Made by a program: the position numbers and the translations under genes | Part shown: one piece after another, positions 48,122 to 59,041 of the stretch | How positions within the stretch are numbered: position 1 is the stretch's first letter | Layout: every line of letters starts with the position of its first letter | Notes under the pieces: generated by a model | Databases searched by the model: none | The model's input: only the letters and a program-made list of their open reading frames with translations | What the model was told of the DNA's origin: nothing | DNA from: Coprinellus micaceus | Taxonomy: Eukaryota > Basidiomycota > Agaricomycetes > Agaricales > Psathyrellaceae | DNA length: 64,000 nucleotides | Reading direction: 5' to 3' | Assembly: GCA_951394405.1 (NCBI GenBank) | Contig: OX596334.1 | Span: forward strand, 2,666,001 to 2,730,000

Positions 48122-49907
48122 TTAGATGGCGCCCTTGATCTGGACCTTCCTGTACTTCTCCTCGTACGCCTGTAGGAGCTTGGGATGTGCAGGCTTGGAC
48201 TCCAGAACTTTCTGACTGTCAGGGTGTCTCGGATCCTTAAAGATGTCGGCGGAATGATCGGCAAGGAATTTTCGTGTGTCCTCGAGAGAGTCGAACGCCA
48301 ACTCGTTCCTCAAGAAGGACAGGGTAAGCTGCAGGTAGCTGGTATAAATAGCAAATGAGTTCAGTTGGTCACTGGGCGGTGAAGAAAGATGAGGATACGT
48401 ACGCTTTGGTGAGGACCAACAACGTCCTTGCCCTTTCACGGGCGATAAAATGGTCCATGATGTACGCTCCCATGTTGGGAGCGCTGAGATAGAGGTCAAA
48501 GAACTTGTGATAGTTGCCCATCGCCATCGCTCTCTGCACGTCTAAGGCGTGCTTGACCGCGGGATCGGATGTTTGCTTGGGTGTTAGTTGACCTACGTAG
48601 AGATTTAATTCTAGGGGCGGAAACGGTGGTGAGCTAGCGTCCACTACATCATTTGAGCGGTGACTGTACCGGTTCGATTGCGGCCGTGGAGGAACATGAG
48701 GATTCGGTAAGCCGTGAACTCTTCGACTTTACCGGGGATCCCCAAGTCGTGGAGCGTTTTGAGCATGCCTTGACATTGATTGTACTCGACCATATCAGAC
48801 TGTTGTAGAGTACGTAAGTCCTTTGCAGCCTATAGAATGGAGGAGCAATGTATATGCCCACCTTTTCCAGAGCAATTCTCGCATGAATCTCATAGACCTG
48901 AACGGTAAACTCGTTTTTGATCCGTTGAACCTATTGCCCGTCAGTCTCAAATCAAAATCAGGGCCCAACGAAATCTCAACGCACTGTTAGGTCCTGACGG
49001 AGACTCTTGAACTGACTGCATATCCAGGAGTATTGACACTTCTCTTTCCATCTTAATTTGAGCGCATCAAGGGTTTTCTGTAGAATATGGTATGGACGTA
49101 TCGTCTCGGGATTAGGTTCCTGTAGGATCGATGAGTTCGGATGATATAGCGATGACGAAGCGGGGACATACACTGGTGAGTCTGAGATAGTCCTTGAAGA
49201 GCTCCGTGGATGTGCCGACGATCCTGTGTCGCTCCCAGTCCATCTGAGAGATATTGTAGGTCAGAGACAGGTGAAATCGAAGCGCGAGGGAAGGCTCACA
49301 GGATCTGCTTCTGGCTCGTCTCCATTGTCGTCATATGTCGGGCGATTGTAGAAGGAAACGTTATATGAGTTGTTATGCCTAGGATGAGACTGGAAAGTTT
49401 TGTTGCGTTCAATATCATGCTCTCGCTGGAACCGCTCTGCCCTCCTGTTCAGTGCTGCTTGATCGTTGAGGTAGTCACTGCCATGCAGCTTGCTATTATT
49501 GGCCTTCTTGGTCTTTTTGTTATTAGGAAGCTGGGAGTCGACGCTGGATGGCAGTCAGGGTCATGGATACGGAAGGTAGAGAGTGTACTGACCTCTTCCT
49601 CTTGAGAGGGGGCTTAGGCACGAGGCTGCATCGCAAATTCAATTGGATTCAAAAAGGGGGCGGCAGTGTGCAGGCTGACCTGGTGAGATGCATGCCTGCC
49701 CAATCTGTCGTCCACAAGGCCTTTCTCTGGAATGCGTCAGATATTACCTGTCTGAGTTCAGCCTGGGCCTCCGTCCTGTTCACATCTGTCATCTGCCCCA
49801 GGCATTTTGCTACCCACTCCCTATTTTTGCGCCGCCCTGGTAAGCAATGCCCGTTGGAGATGGCGAGACACGCACTTTAACGCCGGTGGCCATGATTCTG
49901 ACGACAT
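48122..49907 (-). CDS. THP3: SAC3/GANP-domain protein, THP3/LENG8-like
   Basis: Exons complement(48122..48338, 48403..48610, 48670..48799, 48862..48930, 48985..49119, 49172..49243, 49300..49543, 49593..49625, 49680..49820, 49876..49907), 426 aa. The N-terminal block is assembled by splicing (SESWPPALKEWVAKCLGQM, then AFQRKALWTTDWAGMHLT). A basic linker (PPLKRKR, NNKKTKKANN) and AALNRRAERFQREHDIERN follow. The SAC3/PCI helical domain has WKEKCQYSWICSQFKSLRQD, DMVEYNQCQGMLKTLH, EFTAYRILMFLHGRNRTELN and RAMAMGNYHKFFDLYLSAPN. Yeast Thp3 works with Csn12 in transcription elongation and mRNA splicing. The gene is divergent from MET5 across 269 bp. Confidence 0.93.
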
Positions 49908-50176
49908 TGGGGGCGAATGTGGTGTTCGTGACCTGCTTATGGAGAGGGATGGCACGAGGATGAGGAAGAGTTGCGGGCGCTGCGACGACTGAGGCCCGCA
50001 TTCTGCTGCCTGCTTATGCGAGCACGCACGTGGCCGGATTATAGCCGCCGAAAACAAACAAATGATGTGCTATCGACTCAACTGCTGCTCATGATCATAA
50101 AAATGGGCCGTCGGACCTGGGGCGGTTTCCGGTTTCTCCTCGACGTTCACCTCTCCTCGCCGTCGTCGCCAGAACC
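49908..50176. promoter_or_regulatory. Divergent promoter, THP3 / MET5
   Basis: 269 bp between start codons. A CACGTG-containing core (GCACGCACGTGG, near 50022-50033) matches the E-box bound by Cbf1-type factors that control sulfur genes in yeast; a role for MET5 here is plausible but inferred. Confidence 0.5.
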
Positions 50177-53100
50177 ATGGTCGCCGTCTCCGCCGTCGCC
50201 CGCATCGGCTATCTCAGCTCGGACGTGCTGGTGTACTCCTCCCCAGCCTTCTCCGAGGCATATGCCTCTCTCGCAAAGTCCTCGAGTCAAAGTCCGAAAC
50301 TCGTCTCGGTGCCCCAGGGGGCTGACATTGGCTCCACCATCGTTCGCAACACCTCCAACCTTACCTCCTTCACCGCGATCGCGACCTCTCAGCTCGTGAA
50401 TCGTCTCATTCTCCATCTCGCCGACATTTCTAGCCAATCAGTGGTCTTGCATTTAGTCGTCGAAAACGACCTCTCGGATGTTTTGCTCCTTCGGTCGGCC
50501 GTCCCCTTCTTCATCCTCTCCCAAACCTCGCAGGATGCCCATGACAACGCTCTCCTCGCCTCACGGCTGGCAAGGTTGGAGAAGACGGCCGTCGTCCACG
50601 TCTTCTACGCTTCCCAGGATGCCACGCCAGTTGACCCCGTTGCCGAAGACAAAGTCCTCCCCTTCCTTCTCTCCAAAAAGAACCCCCGCTCTCCATCCTC
50701 CACCAACGGCCAGGCTACGCCCCTGAACGGCGTAAATGGCGTCAACGGTCATGCCAATGGCGAGACCACCATCGGCCCTATTGATGACCCAACCTCTGCC
50801 CAACTTTTCAAAGCCTACGAAGCAGCGGCGTTGGATACGGTTGCTTTAGTCCGCCGTGCAAGACGTGCCTTGGTATCCCGTGGTGCCGCTGAGGCGCAGA
50901 CTGTCGTCTTTCTCGTAGGGCGAAGTGATATCGCCACAGCCGAGATCGACGGCGTTTCCTTTGTCACCCCTTCCCTTCTCAGCCCCCTTCCACCCTCCAA
51001 ATTGGTCAGCGTTGTACCTGCGTCAGCGAAGAACGTGATCGTGCTGGAGCAGGTGTACAGGTGGTCGACGAAATGGACGCCGCTTTACCTTGATGTGGTC
51101 AGCGCTGTCCAGGGGTCCGATGTTGGCGTCCACGATGGCATCCTTGGCGAGAACGTTTCTCACCCAGGGATTCTCCAGCTCCTGCAGGAGGTCGAGGCCG
51201 GTGAGAGCTCTCGCTTCCAACTTGGTGCTATTCCTGGCACGTTACCGACGGCCTCTGTCCCTGCTGTTCCCAAGCACGAAGCTGCATACACCAAGATCCT
51301 TCAGCATCTCTTCCCTGACCGCTTTGAAGTTGCCAACTCCCCGGCCCTTGTAGCGACACAAGGCGAGATCGCGACGACGCCTGAATTCGCCCTCGGCCGT
51401 GTTCGTGGCCAACTGGATGCCCGACAACAGCTTGTCTCATCAGTCCAAGATCTCCTGCAAGACTCGAGCCTCAGCGTAGAGCTTCACTCCCTTCTCAGCA
51501 AGTGGATCCTTGCCAAGGACGACGGGTCCAAGAGCCGCCAGTTGGGCAAGGAGATCGTCAGCCAGTTGGAGGAGGCTTCTTTCAGCGCCAACTCCACCGT
51601 CCAGCGGGTCCTTTCTCGCCGCGATCACTTCCCTGCCGTCTCGAGGTGGATCATCGGTTCCGATGCTTGGTCCTACGATCTTGGTGCCTCTGGTTTGCAC
51701 CACGCAATCGCATCCCAGCTTGATGTCAACATTCTCATCCTCGACACCCTCCCCTACTCGTCTCGGAACTCTGGCGACCCACACAGGCGCAAGCAGGATG
51801 TCGGCCTCTACGCAATGAATCACGGTGACGTCTACGTTGCCAGCGTCGCCGTGTTCTCTTCATACGCCCAGGTCCTCCAGTCCTTCGTCGAGGCCGACCG
51901 CTTCAAGGGGCCGAGTGTCGTCCTTGCCTACCTTCCTTATTCCTCTGAGGCGTCACCTGCTCTAGAGGTTCTCAAGGAGACGAAGCTTGCCGTTGACGCT
52001 GGATACTGGCCACTCTATCGATGGGACCCCAGCAAGGACGCCAAGGGCCAAGAGCCTTTCTCCCTCGACTCTGACGCCATCAAGAACGACCTGAAACAGT
52101 TCCTCGACCGTCAGAACCACCTCTCCCAACTCACCCGCTCAACACCGGCCCTCGCCGCCGAAGTCGTCAGCAACCTCGGCGACACCATCCGCGAAGCCAG
52201 GAAGAAGCGTGCCCAGGCATCCTATAACGATCTCGTCAGCGCTTTGGACGCCCCTCCTCTCCTTGTTTTGTATGCCTCCGATGGTGGCGCTGCGGAGAAG
52301 AAGTCTAAGCGGTTGGCTAACAGGGCGAAGGCACGTGGGCTGTCCACAACTATCGCCACCTTTGACGCCTTCACCTTCGAGGCGTTGAAGGACGAGGAGC
52401 ACGTCGTTTTCGTCACCTCCACCGCCGGCCAAGGTGAACCCCCCCAGAACGGTCGCAACTTCTTCAAGGCGCTCAACGCTGCCGCTCTTCGCGGCGAGGC
52501 CCTCTTCCCCAATCTCAAGTACTCCGTCTACGCTATGGGCGATAGCCACTACTGGCCCCGCCCTGAGGACGCTCACTACTACAATAAGCCCGGCAAGGAG
52601 CTTGACGCGAAGTTGGAGAAGTTGGGCGCGGAGCGGGTCGCGGATTTGGGTTTGGGCGACGACCAGGACGCCGACGGCACTGAGACGGGGTACAAAGTCT
52701 GGGAGCCGAAGGTATGGACGGCCCTTGGTGTCGACTCGGTGGAGGTCACCGAGGCGGAACCTGAGCCGATTACCAATGAGCACATCAAGGCTGCATCCGG
52801 GTACTTGCGAGGCACGATCGCGGAGGGCTTGGAGGATACTTCGACGGGTGCTCTCGCTCCCAGTGACACCCAGTTGACCAAGTTCCACGGTATCTACCAA
52901 CAGGACGATCGCGATATCCGCGATGAGAGGCAGGCGCAGGGCGTGGAGCCGGCTTACAGCTTCATGATTCGAGTTAGGATGCCCGGTGGTGTGTGCACGC
53001 CTCAACAGTGGTTGGAGATGGATCAGATCTCGGACGAGCATGGGAATGGTACCTTCAAGATCACGACGAGGGCTACCTTCCAGTTCCACGGCATCATCAA

Positions 53101-54810
53101 GCGTCACTTGAAGCCTGCTATGCAGGATATCAACAGGGCCTTATTGGATACCCTGGCTGCGTGTGGTGATGTGAACAGGTACGCTGACTTTCATCTCGTC
53201 GGGGTTCTTCTAAACTCACCCTATGCCTCTCCAGGAACATTATTACCTCATCGATCCCCTCCCTTTCCACTCTGCACGCTCAGGTGTACGAGTTCTCTAA
53301 GGAAGTTAGCGCACACCTGCTTCCCCGCACGACTGCCTACCACGAGATTTGGCTCGACAAGAAGCTTGTCGCTGGTGATGCGCTCAAGGACTTCGAGCCC
53401 ATCTACGGCGAGTTCTATCTTCCTCGCAAGGTACATCCCAGCTTCTGTGATGCGAGCACGAGTTTAATTTACCTCTCGATCTACAGTTCAAGATCGCTGT
53501 TGCCGTCCCTCCTACCAACGACGTTGACGTTTTCGCGAACGACCTCGGATTTATTGCCATTGTTGGTCCCAACGGAGAGCTCGAAGGCTTCAACGTCTCC
53601 ATTGGCGGTGGTATGGGTGTGACCCATGGAAACAAGAAAACCTACCCTCGCGCCGGCAGCATCATCGGTTTCTGTACTGTCGAGCAGGGCAAGTACGTTG
53701 CCGAGAAGATTGTCCTCGTTCAGCGGGACCACGGGAACCGTGTCGAGTGCGTGGCGTACCCCCTTCATATTGACCTGTGCTAACATGTTCGTGTAGTCGT
53801 AAGAATGCTCGCCTCAAGTACACCATCGACCGCTTAGGGCTGGACAACTACAAGGCCGAGGTTGAGAAGCTTCTCGGATATCCCCTTGAACCCGCACGCC
53901 CCTACAGCTTCGATCGCAACATCGATGACTTCGGCTGGCACAAGGGCCAGGATGGCAGGCACCACTTCATGATGTTCGTCGAGAACGGTCGTATCCAAGA
54001 TGAGCCCGGGCGCGACTTCAAGTCCGGTTTGAAGGAGTTGGCCAAGGTGCACAAGGGCACGTTCAGGTTGACGGCGAACCAACATCTCATGATCTCCGAT
54101 GTACCGGAGACCGACCTCCAGACAGTCAAGGATATTTTGAGGAAGTACAAGATGGATAACCTCGACTTTAGCGGTTTGAGGCTGAGCAGCTCTGCTTGCG
54201 TTGCCTTCCCCACTTGTGGTCTCGCAATGGCCGAGTCTGAAAGGGCACGCTGGTTTTCTCTCTTGTAGTTTCGACCCTAGTGCTCACGCCTTTTCTTTCT
54301 AGTACCTTCCCATCCTCATCGACAAGGTTGAGAAGGTGGTCGAGGGGGTCGGTTTGCGCCATGACTCTATCGTCATGCGGATGACTGGATGCCCCAATGG
54401 ATGCGCTAGGCCATACCTCGCAGGTTCGTGCCTTTCCTCCAGCAAATTTTGGTAGCAACTGACGCCCCTTCTCAGAAGTGGCCTTCGTCGGAAAGGCTCC
54501 TGGTGCATACGCCATGTTGCTAGGTGGTGGCTACTATGGCCAGCGGTTGAACAAGATCTACCGAGGTACGTTCTAGTCAAGCCTTCGCGCTGGAATCCTG
54601 ATCCTGATCCCTGGTCCCTTAGAATCGGTGACGGAGCCTGAAATCTTGGCGATCCTCACCCCAATGATCAAGAGATATGCCTTGGAGAGGAAGGAGGGCG
54701 AGAGGTTCGGTGACTGGACGATCCGTGCGGGATACATCGCCCCCACAACGGAAGGGCGCCTGTGGTATGACCGCATGGGAGGCGAGGGCGAGTGGAGGGA
54801 ATCACCATGA
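50177..54810 (+). CDS. MET5: Sulfite reductase (NADPH) beta subunit
   Basis: Exons 50177..53178, 53235..53430, 53487..53746, 53797..54244, 54303..54423, 54476..54565, 54623..54810; 1434 aa (yeast Met5 is 1442). It reduces sulfite to sulfide for cysteine and methionine synthesis. The 3-kb first exon codes for an N-terminal pyruvate-ferredoxin-oxidoreductase-like half and a flavodoxin-like domain ([45 protein letters not shown]). The hemoprotein part follows: [47 protein letters not shown]. The 4Fe-4S/sirohaem cysteines are in [13 protein letters not shown] and [13 protein letters not shown]. The intron before 54303 has a GC donor (AGG|GCACGC). Confidence 0.97.
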
Positions 54811-55067
54811 AATTGGGGGCCTTGCCGACTAAACTAAAAAGGACGATATATGTTCGCATCCACATCTATCTCTGTATTTGTGCATTCTTCGGTTCATTTC
54901 GCGTACTCCTGTATTTCAAACTACCCCACCTCTATCAGTACTAAGCTAATTGACTCTTCCGCACTGCTCAGAGTTATTGCCAGATTCGAACTACATAGTG
55001 TCAGAACGAACGAAAATAGAGGTACGCCTACGCCATTGGGATAACAGGACATGCGGGACGGGACAGA

Positions 55068-55101
55068 AGGACCCCGGAATATACTGCCAGAAGTTAGGTA
55101 C
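55068..55101 (+). repeat. Left terminal inverted repeat (34 bp)
   Basis: Identical over all 34 positions to the reverse complement of 55842-55875. Confidence 0.9.
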
Positions 55102-55841
55102 GGTGGACACCCATTTTATCCGGATTGTTTTGGCCTGGTTTTATCCGGATTGCACCTAAGTTTGGCGGCGGGTCCCTGATTTTATCCGGATTCCTGTAGG
55201 TAAGTTCATTTTTCTCCCAAATCCCTATTTTTTGCCCATTTTTTTCGCTCAGGGCGCTTATTTTGCTCCTTACGTTTGATACGGAAGGGTCGAGGAGGTG
55301 CACAACCCGGAGGAATCGCGTTTTGGGGTGCTAGGAGATCGTGTCCTCCCCATCACCACTAATCAACACGGCTCCCTGCTTCCCTTGGCAGAGTCTCCGC
55401 TCTTTTTTGTGTAGATCTGTCAGAGATTCAAACGCACCTATGCCCTGTCGAGAAGAATCATAATATCCCTCTGAAGGGGAATAGGTTGCGATGGGAGGTG
55501 TGTCAAGGGTGCATAGGAGCCAGTCAGGCAAATCTCGCTGTGCCGAGAACGAGATTTGAGTAGGAAATCAGGTTGAACGTCTGCGCGCCGTGCCTTTTGA
55601 TTCTCGGAGATTCGCACACCAAAAGCCTCCTGAGTTGGTTGGTATCAGTGACCAAGGCACTCGAGCAAATGGGTCTGAGATCGGGGCCGCTGGGCCAGTC
55701 GTCCGGATTGTGAACCTAGGTGCCGTGTTGCCCACGTCGGTTTATCCGGATAGTGCACCTAAGAGGATCGATTCTGGCCCTCAAATCTATCCGGATTGCA
55801 CCAAACTGGGGCGCCTTCGGCGCCCATTTTTATCCGGATTG

Positions 55842-55875
55842 GTACCTAACTTCTGGCAGTATATTCCGGGGTCCT
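55842..55875 (-). repeat. Right terminal inverted repeat (34 bp)
   Basis: Partner of 55068-55101, followed immediately by the second GGGACAGA copy. Confidence 0.9.
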
Positions 55876-55883
55876 GGGACAGA

Positions 55884-58100
55884 ACGCCCAAGCGTCGGCC
55901 ATCAAAGCAATATGTACACGCTATCGAATCCCTTCGTCTCGAACCTCCACAACTCCTGACGCCGACCGTAGATCCGCGTCTTCCTACGACCCGCCGCGTC
56001 CGAAAGGTCCACGGAGGTTGTCCCATAGTACCCCATCGCTGCTTTCGACGTCCTCCTCAATGATGGTGAGCCCGTTCAATCGGATATTTTTGTCCCACGA
56101 CGAAAGAGGCTTCTTCTTCTACTCCAACTCTACTCCTTTTCTCAGTTTAGCACTGTCGAAATTCCACTGAGGGCGTTCTCCGCCATCTTCGCCGGTTCTC
56201 CATTTATGGGTTGTGGTCTTCGAATGTCCGAGAAAGGACCTCGTCAAAGATGCATCTATCAGGAAGGGGTTGGGATATGTTCAGCAACTTCCATGGAACG
56301 ATACTCAGGAGAAGGAGTTGCACACTTAGCTTTCGTCTCGAGACTCCCGTACTATCGCCAAGCCGATTCCTTCAGCGCTTAGTGCCTTCAGATACGAAAA
56401 CCCCAAACCCCAGTACACCTGGGAATCCGAGAAAAGTATATAAAGAGGAATTGGCCTTCTGGAGCCGCCGTGAAGTCAGGGAGGCGGTGGAGTTACCTCA
56501 TGGGAAACTGCTCTGGGGTCCGCAGGAGTTTGAGACGATGTTCCAGTGATGTTCCGTCGCCTGCCAGAGCCCGGTCAACCTTCAGGCACCTAAACAACTC
56601 GGCTACTACATGGGGGTCGGCAACCTCAGTCAAATCTGTGTGCACAGAAATTTGGCACCGGCCAAACGCACTCCCACGCCCCTATCTCTGGCCTCAACCT
56701 TGTATTAGATAGTGGTCCTGCGGATAAATACCATGACTGAGGCACAAATGAGTGCGTTACAGTCAATTCATCCAATCTAGTACAAAATAACGCCCACAAA
56801 GGCTGCTACACATGCCAGATCCTGCCCTCAGTCGCGTTTCGGGGCCTCTGATGCCATAGATAGGGGCTAATTTCGCTCCCAAACTATTTTGTCTTTCACG
56901 TTTTCCTCCATCCAGGTATCGCAGATTTATTTTCACATCTAGCATAAGACAGAAAATGCCTTTAGAATCGTCGGCTTTTGGTGCCTCCACCTTCACTGTG
57001 TCCTTCATCTGTACCATGGTTTCGCGCTTTTCTACCTCCGAAAGCACCCCAAGAGCTCTGGATTTCCGACGCTTTCTAATTGATTTTGGATTCCTACATC
57101 TTTTCCCATACAAAGTAGCCGGAAATATGCCTTGCTCAAACGTTATTAAAAGTGGCCACTTTTCTGCGGACGCGTCGGAGTTTGAATTGGCAGGGAATTG
57201 CTGACCCCCATACTACACATCCCAAAGCCCGACCACCCACTTCAGCTCCGAGTCCTGGAACCGTTTCAAAAGCATTTTGGTCCCCGTTCTGCGAAGAGTC
57301 CCCGAGGGTCACAGACCCATGATATTTGTTGCAGTATGCCGCCCGGCGCGTAGGGGCACGCGGTACTCGTTCACGTAGGGGTACACATAGCCGTAGACCT
57401 GCACCCGCCCCTCCCAGTCGGGCAGGATGTTTCCGGGTTGGAAATTGGCATGGATGATCCCGTTGTTATGAAGGAATACGATGGCGGGGACCTATGTGAG
57501 CTTAAGCGCCCAACAAACGCCGAAGGTGGATTCGTCAATACTCACCATCTGCGCGGCCCACACTTTGGTAGCACTACCTCCCGGGTATCTAAGGAGGCAA
57601 TCCGCGGTATGGCCTATATGGCTATCAAAACACGGTGTTGGCTCCGAGGATAACGGTTTTCTGGTGAGCTCCTGCGCTTTGGGGAAATGCGATGAGTGGA
57701 CAGCCAACACCCCACTGTTCTCTGTACGTTAAATTTTTCATCGGCCAACTAGCATCAGAGGGGTGGTGTGTATGTCATTGTGCTTAGTATCCCGAACCTT
57801 CTTGGTGGGAGTATTGCCCATCGGCCACCCCCCGGGCCTCTGTCGTGGACTACTGATCACAATGGGGACTCCGGGCTCCTGAAGCTGAAGCCTGGCGACT
57901 AGATAATCCGGCATGTTTCAAAGATCCTTATCGATGCTGCGGCGCTAGCCATCCTCCTGACCCCTAGTTCAGCACTTTTCGTGCAGCCCGAGCTGATGCA
58001 CCAAACCAATTGATCCAGTTCGAGGTTGGCGCTGTTTGCCATTGTGCCTTTCACAACGAGTGTGTGACCCCTAAAGGGGCGTCGGTATAAAGCCACGAGA
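55884..58100. other. Gene-poor region with a kinase-like relic
   Basis: No intact gene. On the minus strand, about 57340-57480 translates to IVFLHNNGIIHANFQPGNIL then DWEGRVQVYGY, which resembles a protein-kinase catalytic loop in which the essential HRD/N pattern is damaged. No flanking kinase lobes in frame were found, so it is a fossil at best. A plus frame at 56211-56549 is open but unrecognised. Confidence 0.4.
57340..57480 (-). pseudogene. Kinase catalytic-loop relic
   Basis: The translated fragment resembles LH..GIIHrDikP.NIL of protein kinases, but the arginine and aspartate of the catalytic loop are replaced (IIHANFQPGN). There is no start, no glycine-rich loop and no DFG. Assignment is by motif resemblance only. 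Confidence 0.35.
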
Positions 58101-58102
58101 TA

Positions 58103-58538
58103 CTGTAGCGGACTGTAGGGAGGGAACCGACCGACCGACCGTGACACATTTGTACTGGAAGGTTCAAGGAACCGGCTGGCCGTGACGCGTGACAACCCCT
58201 CGGAGTAAGGAACCAGCATGCGACGGGGCACTGAGGGTACCTGTTGAGTGCAGCCTGATAGCCTACCTTCCACCCTACCTGTTCTTTCTGCAAGTGGTTT
58301 GGGCATGCACCACAGACAGGGTCACCTGGGTGAACACCTTAGACACCCCCGGTACACCTTAATCTGTACGCAGTCTGTACCCTACTTCACGCGAAAATAT
58401 TCGATTTTCCCCCTATTTTCTACTGAATTTATGAAGGAACCAACCCTCCGTGACACCGTGACACTGACAGCCCCAAAAATAAGGAACGTCGAGGTGGCCG
58501 TGACACCGTGACAGTTCCTTCCCTACAGTCCGCTACAG
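58103..58538. mobile_element. 436-bp TA-flanked inverted-repeat element
   Basis: Ends at 58103-58127 and 58514-58538 are inverted repeats starting CTGTAGCGGACTGTAGGG, with one mismatch in 25. Each end is bordered by TA (58101-58102 and 58539-58540), the duplication expected of Tc1/mariner-type insertions. No coding capacity. Inside, next to the ends, are (CCGA)n at 58127-58140 and repeated GTGACAC or CCGTGACACCGTGACA motifs near both ends, forming sub-terminal repeats. Probably a MITE mobilised in trans. Confidence 0.75.
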
Positions 58539-58540
58539 TA

Positions 58541-59041
58541 ATCTCACATACAAATGGCGAAACAGGCGTCTGGAAAAGGCTAGAGTAGATGTTCCCGACT
58601 ATCCAAGGGCTCGGCGCTAAGCGCTAAAGGGATGCTGGGGAAGATCACAACCCCATATGGCCGGTATGGCCAGAGATGATCTCTATATTTCCTTTCCCTG
58701 TCAGTTCATACCACGTCTACAGGACCTAAACGAACAATGAATGGACTAGGGACTAGAACGTGAAAACAATGGTCGAGCCATTTTCGTGAGGGGTGGATGG
58801 GATATTCTCGCCCCCCCTCCCCCCCCAAAAAAAAAGGGAAAGCTCCCGGAGGTGAGCTTAGTGTCTGCGGCCAACGGCCAACGGTTACGCGCCCTTACGC
58901 GCCTCGCGGTCACGATGGTGGGGGCGTGACATTTGTCACGAAACTCGCGGTGTGACGCGTCGCGTTTCGCGCAACGACAGTGGTCACATGACCATTCGCC
59001 TCTTTGTTGAAGACTCCGACATCCCTCGACTTTGCAAATCA
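58541..59041. promoter_or_regulatory. BRN1 upstream region with MCB-like element
   Basis: It contains an ACGCGT hexamer at 58955-58960, 82 bp before the ATG, among several CGCG-rich repeats (TTACGCGCC twice near 58881-58901, GCGTTTCGCG), and a GTGAC/GTCAC inverted repeat at about 58926-58939. ACGCGT is the MluI cell-cycle box bound by MBF in fungi, fitting a mitotic condensin gene. A homopolymeric C then A run is at about 58811-58836. Confidence 0.55.

Larger units (their letters stand above)
55068..55875. mobile_element. 808-bp inverted-repeat transposable element (MITE-like)
   Basis: The ends, 55068-55101 and 55842-55875, are perfect 34-bp inverted repeats (outer end AGGACCCCGGAATATACT). 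The element is flanked directly by an 8-bp direct repeat, GGGACAGA, at 55060-55067 and 55876-55883, which reads as a target-site duplication. There is no transposase frame inside, so it is non-autonomous. An 8-bp duplication is typical of the hAT superfamily, but the long repeats and lack of a hAT-like CAG terminus leave the superfamily open. Inside are six copies of TATCCGGAT. It sits about 260 bp past the MET5 stop codon. Confidence 0.85.

Noticed and set aside
52139..53107. 322-codon minus-strand open frame
   Set aside because: Antisense shadow of the 3-kb first exon of MET5, caused by its GC-rich codon use.
53747..53796. Possible extra GC-AG intron in MET5
   Set aside because: The junction has an ordinary GTGCGT donor and TAG acceptor and keeps the frame (GA joined to TCGT); nothing unusual.
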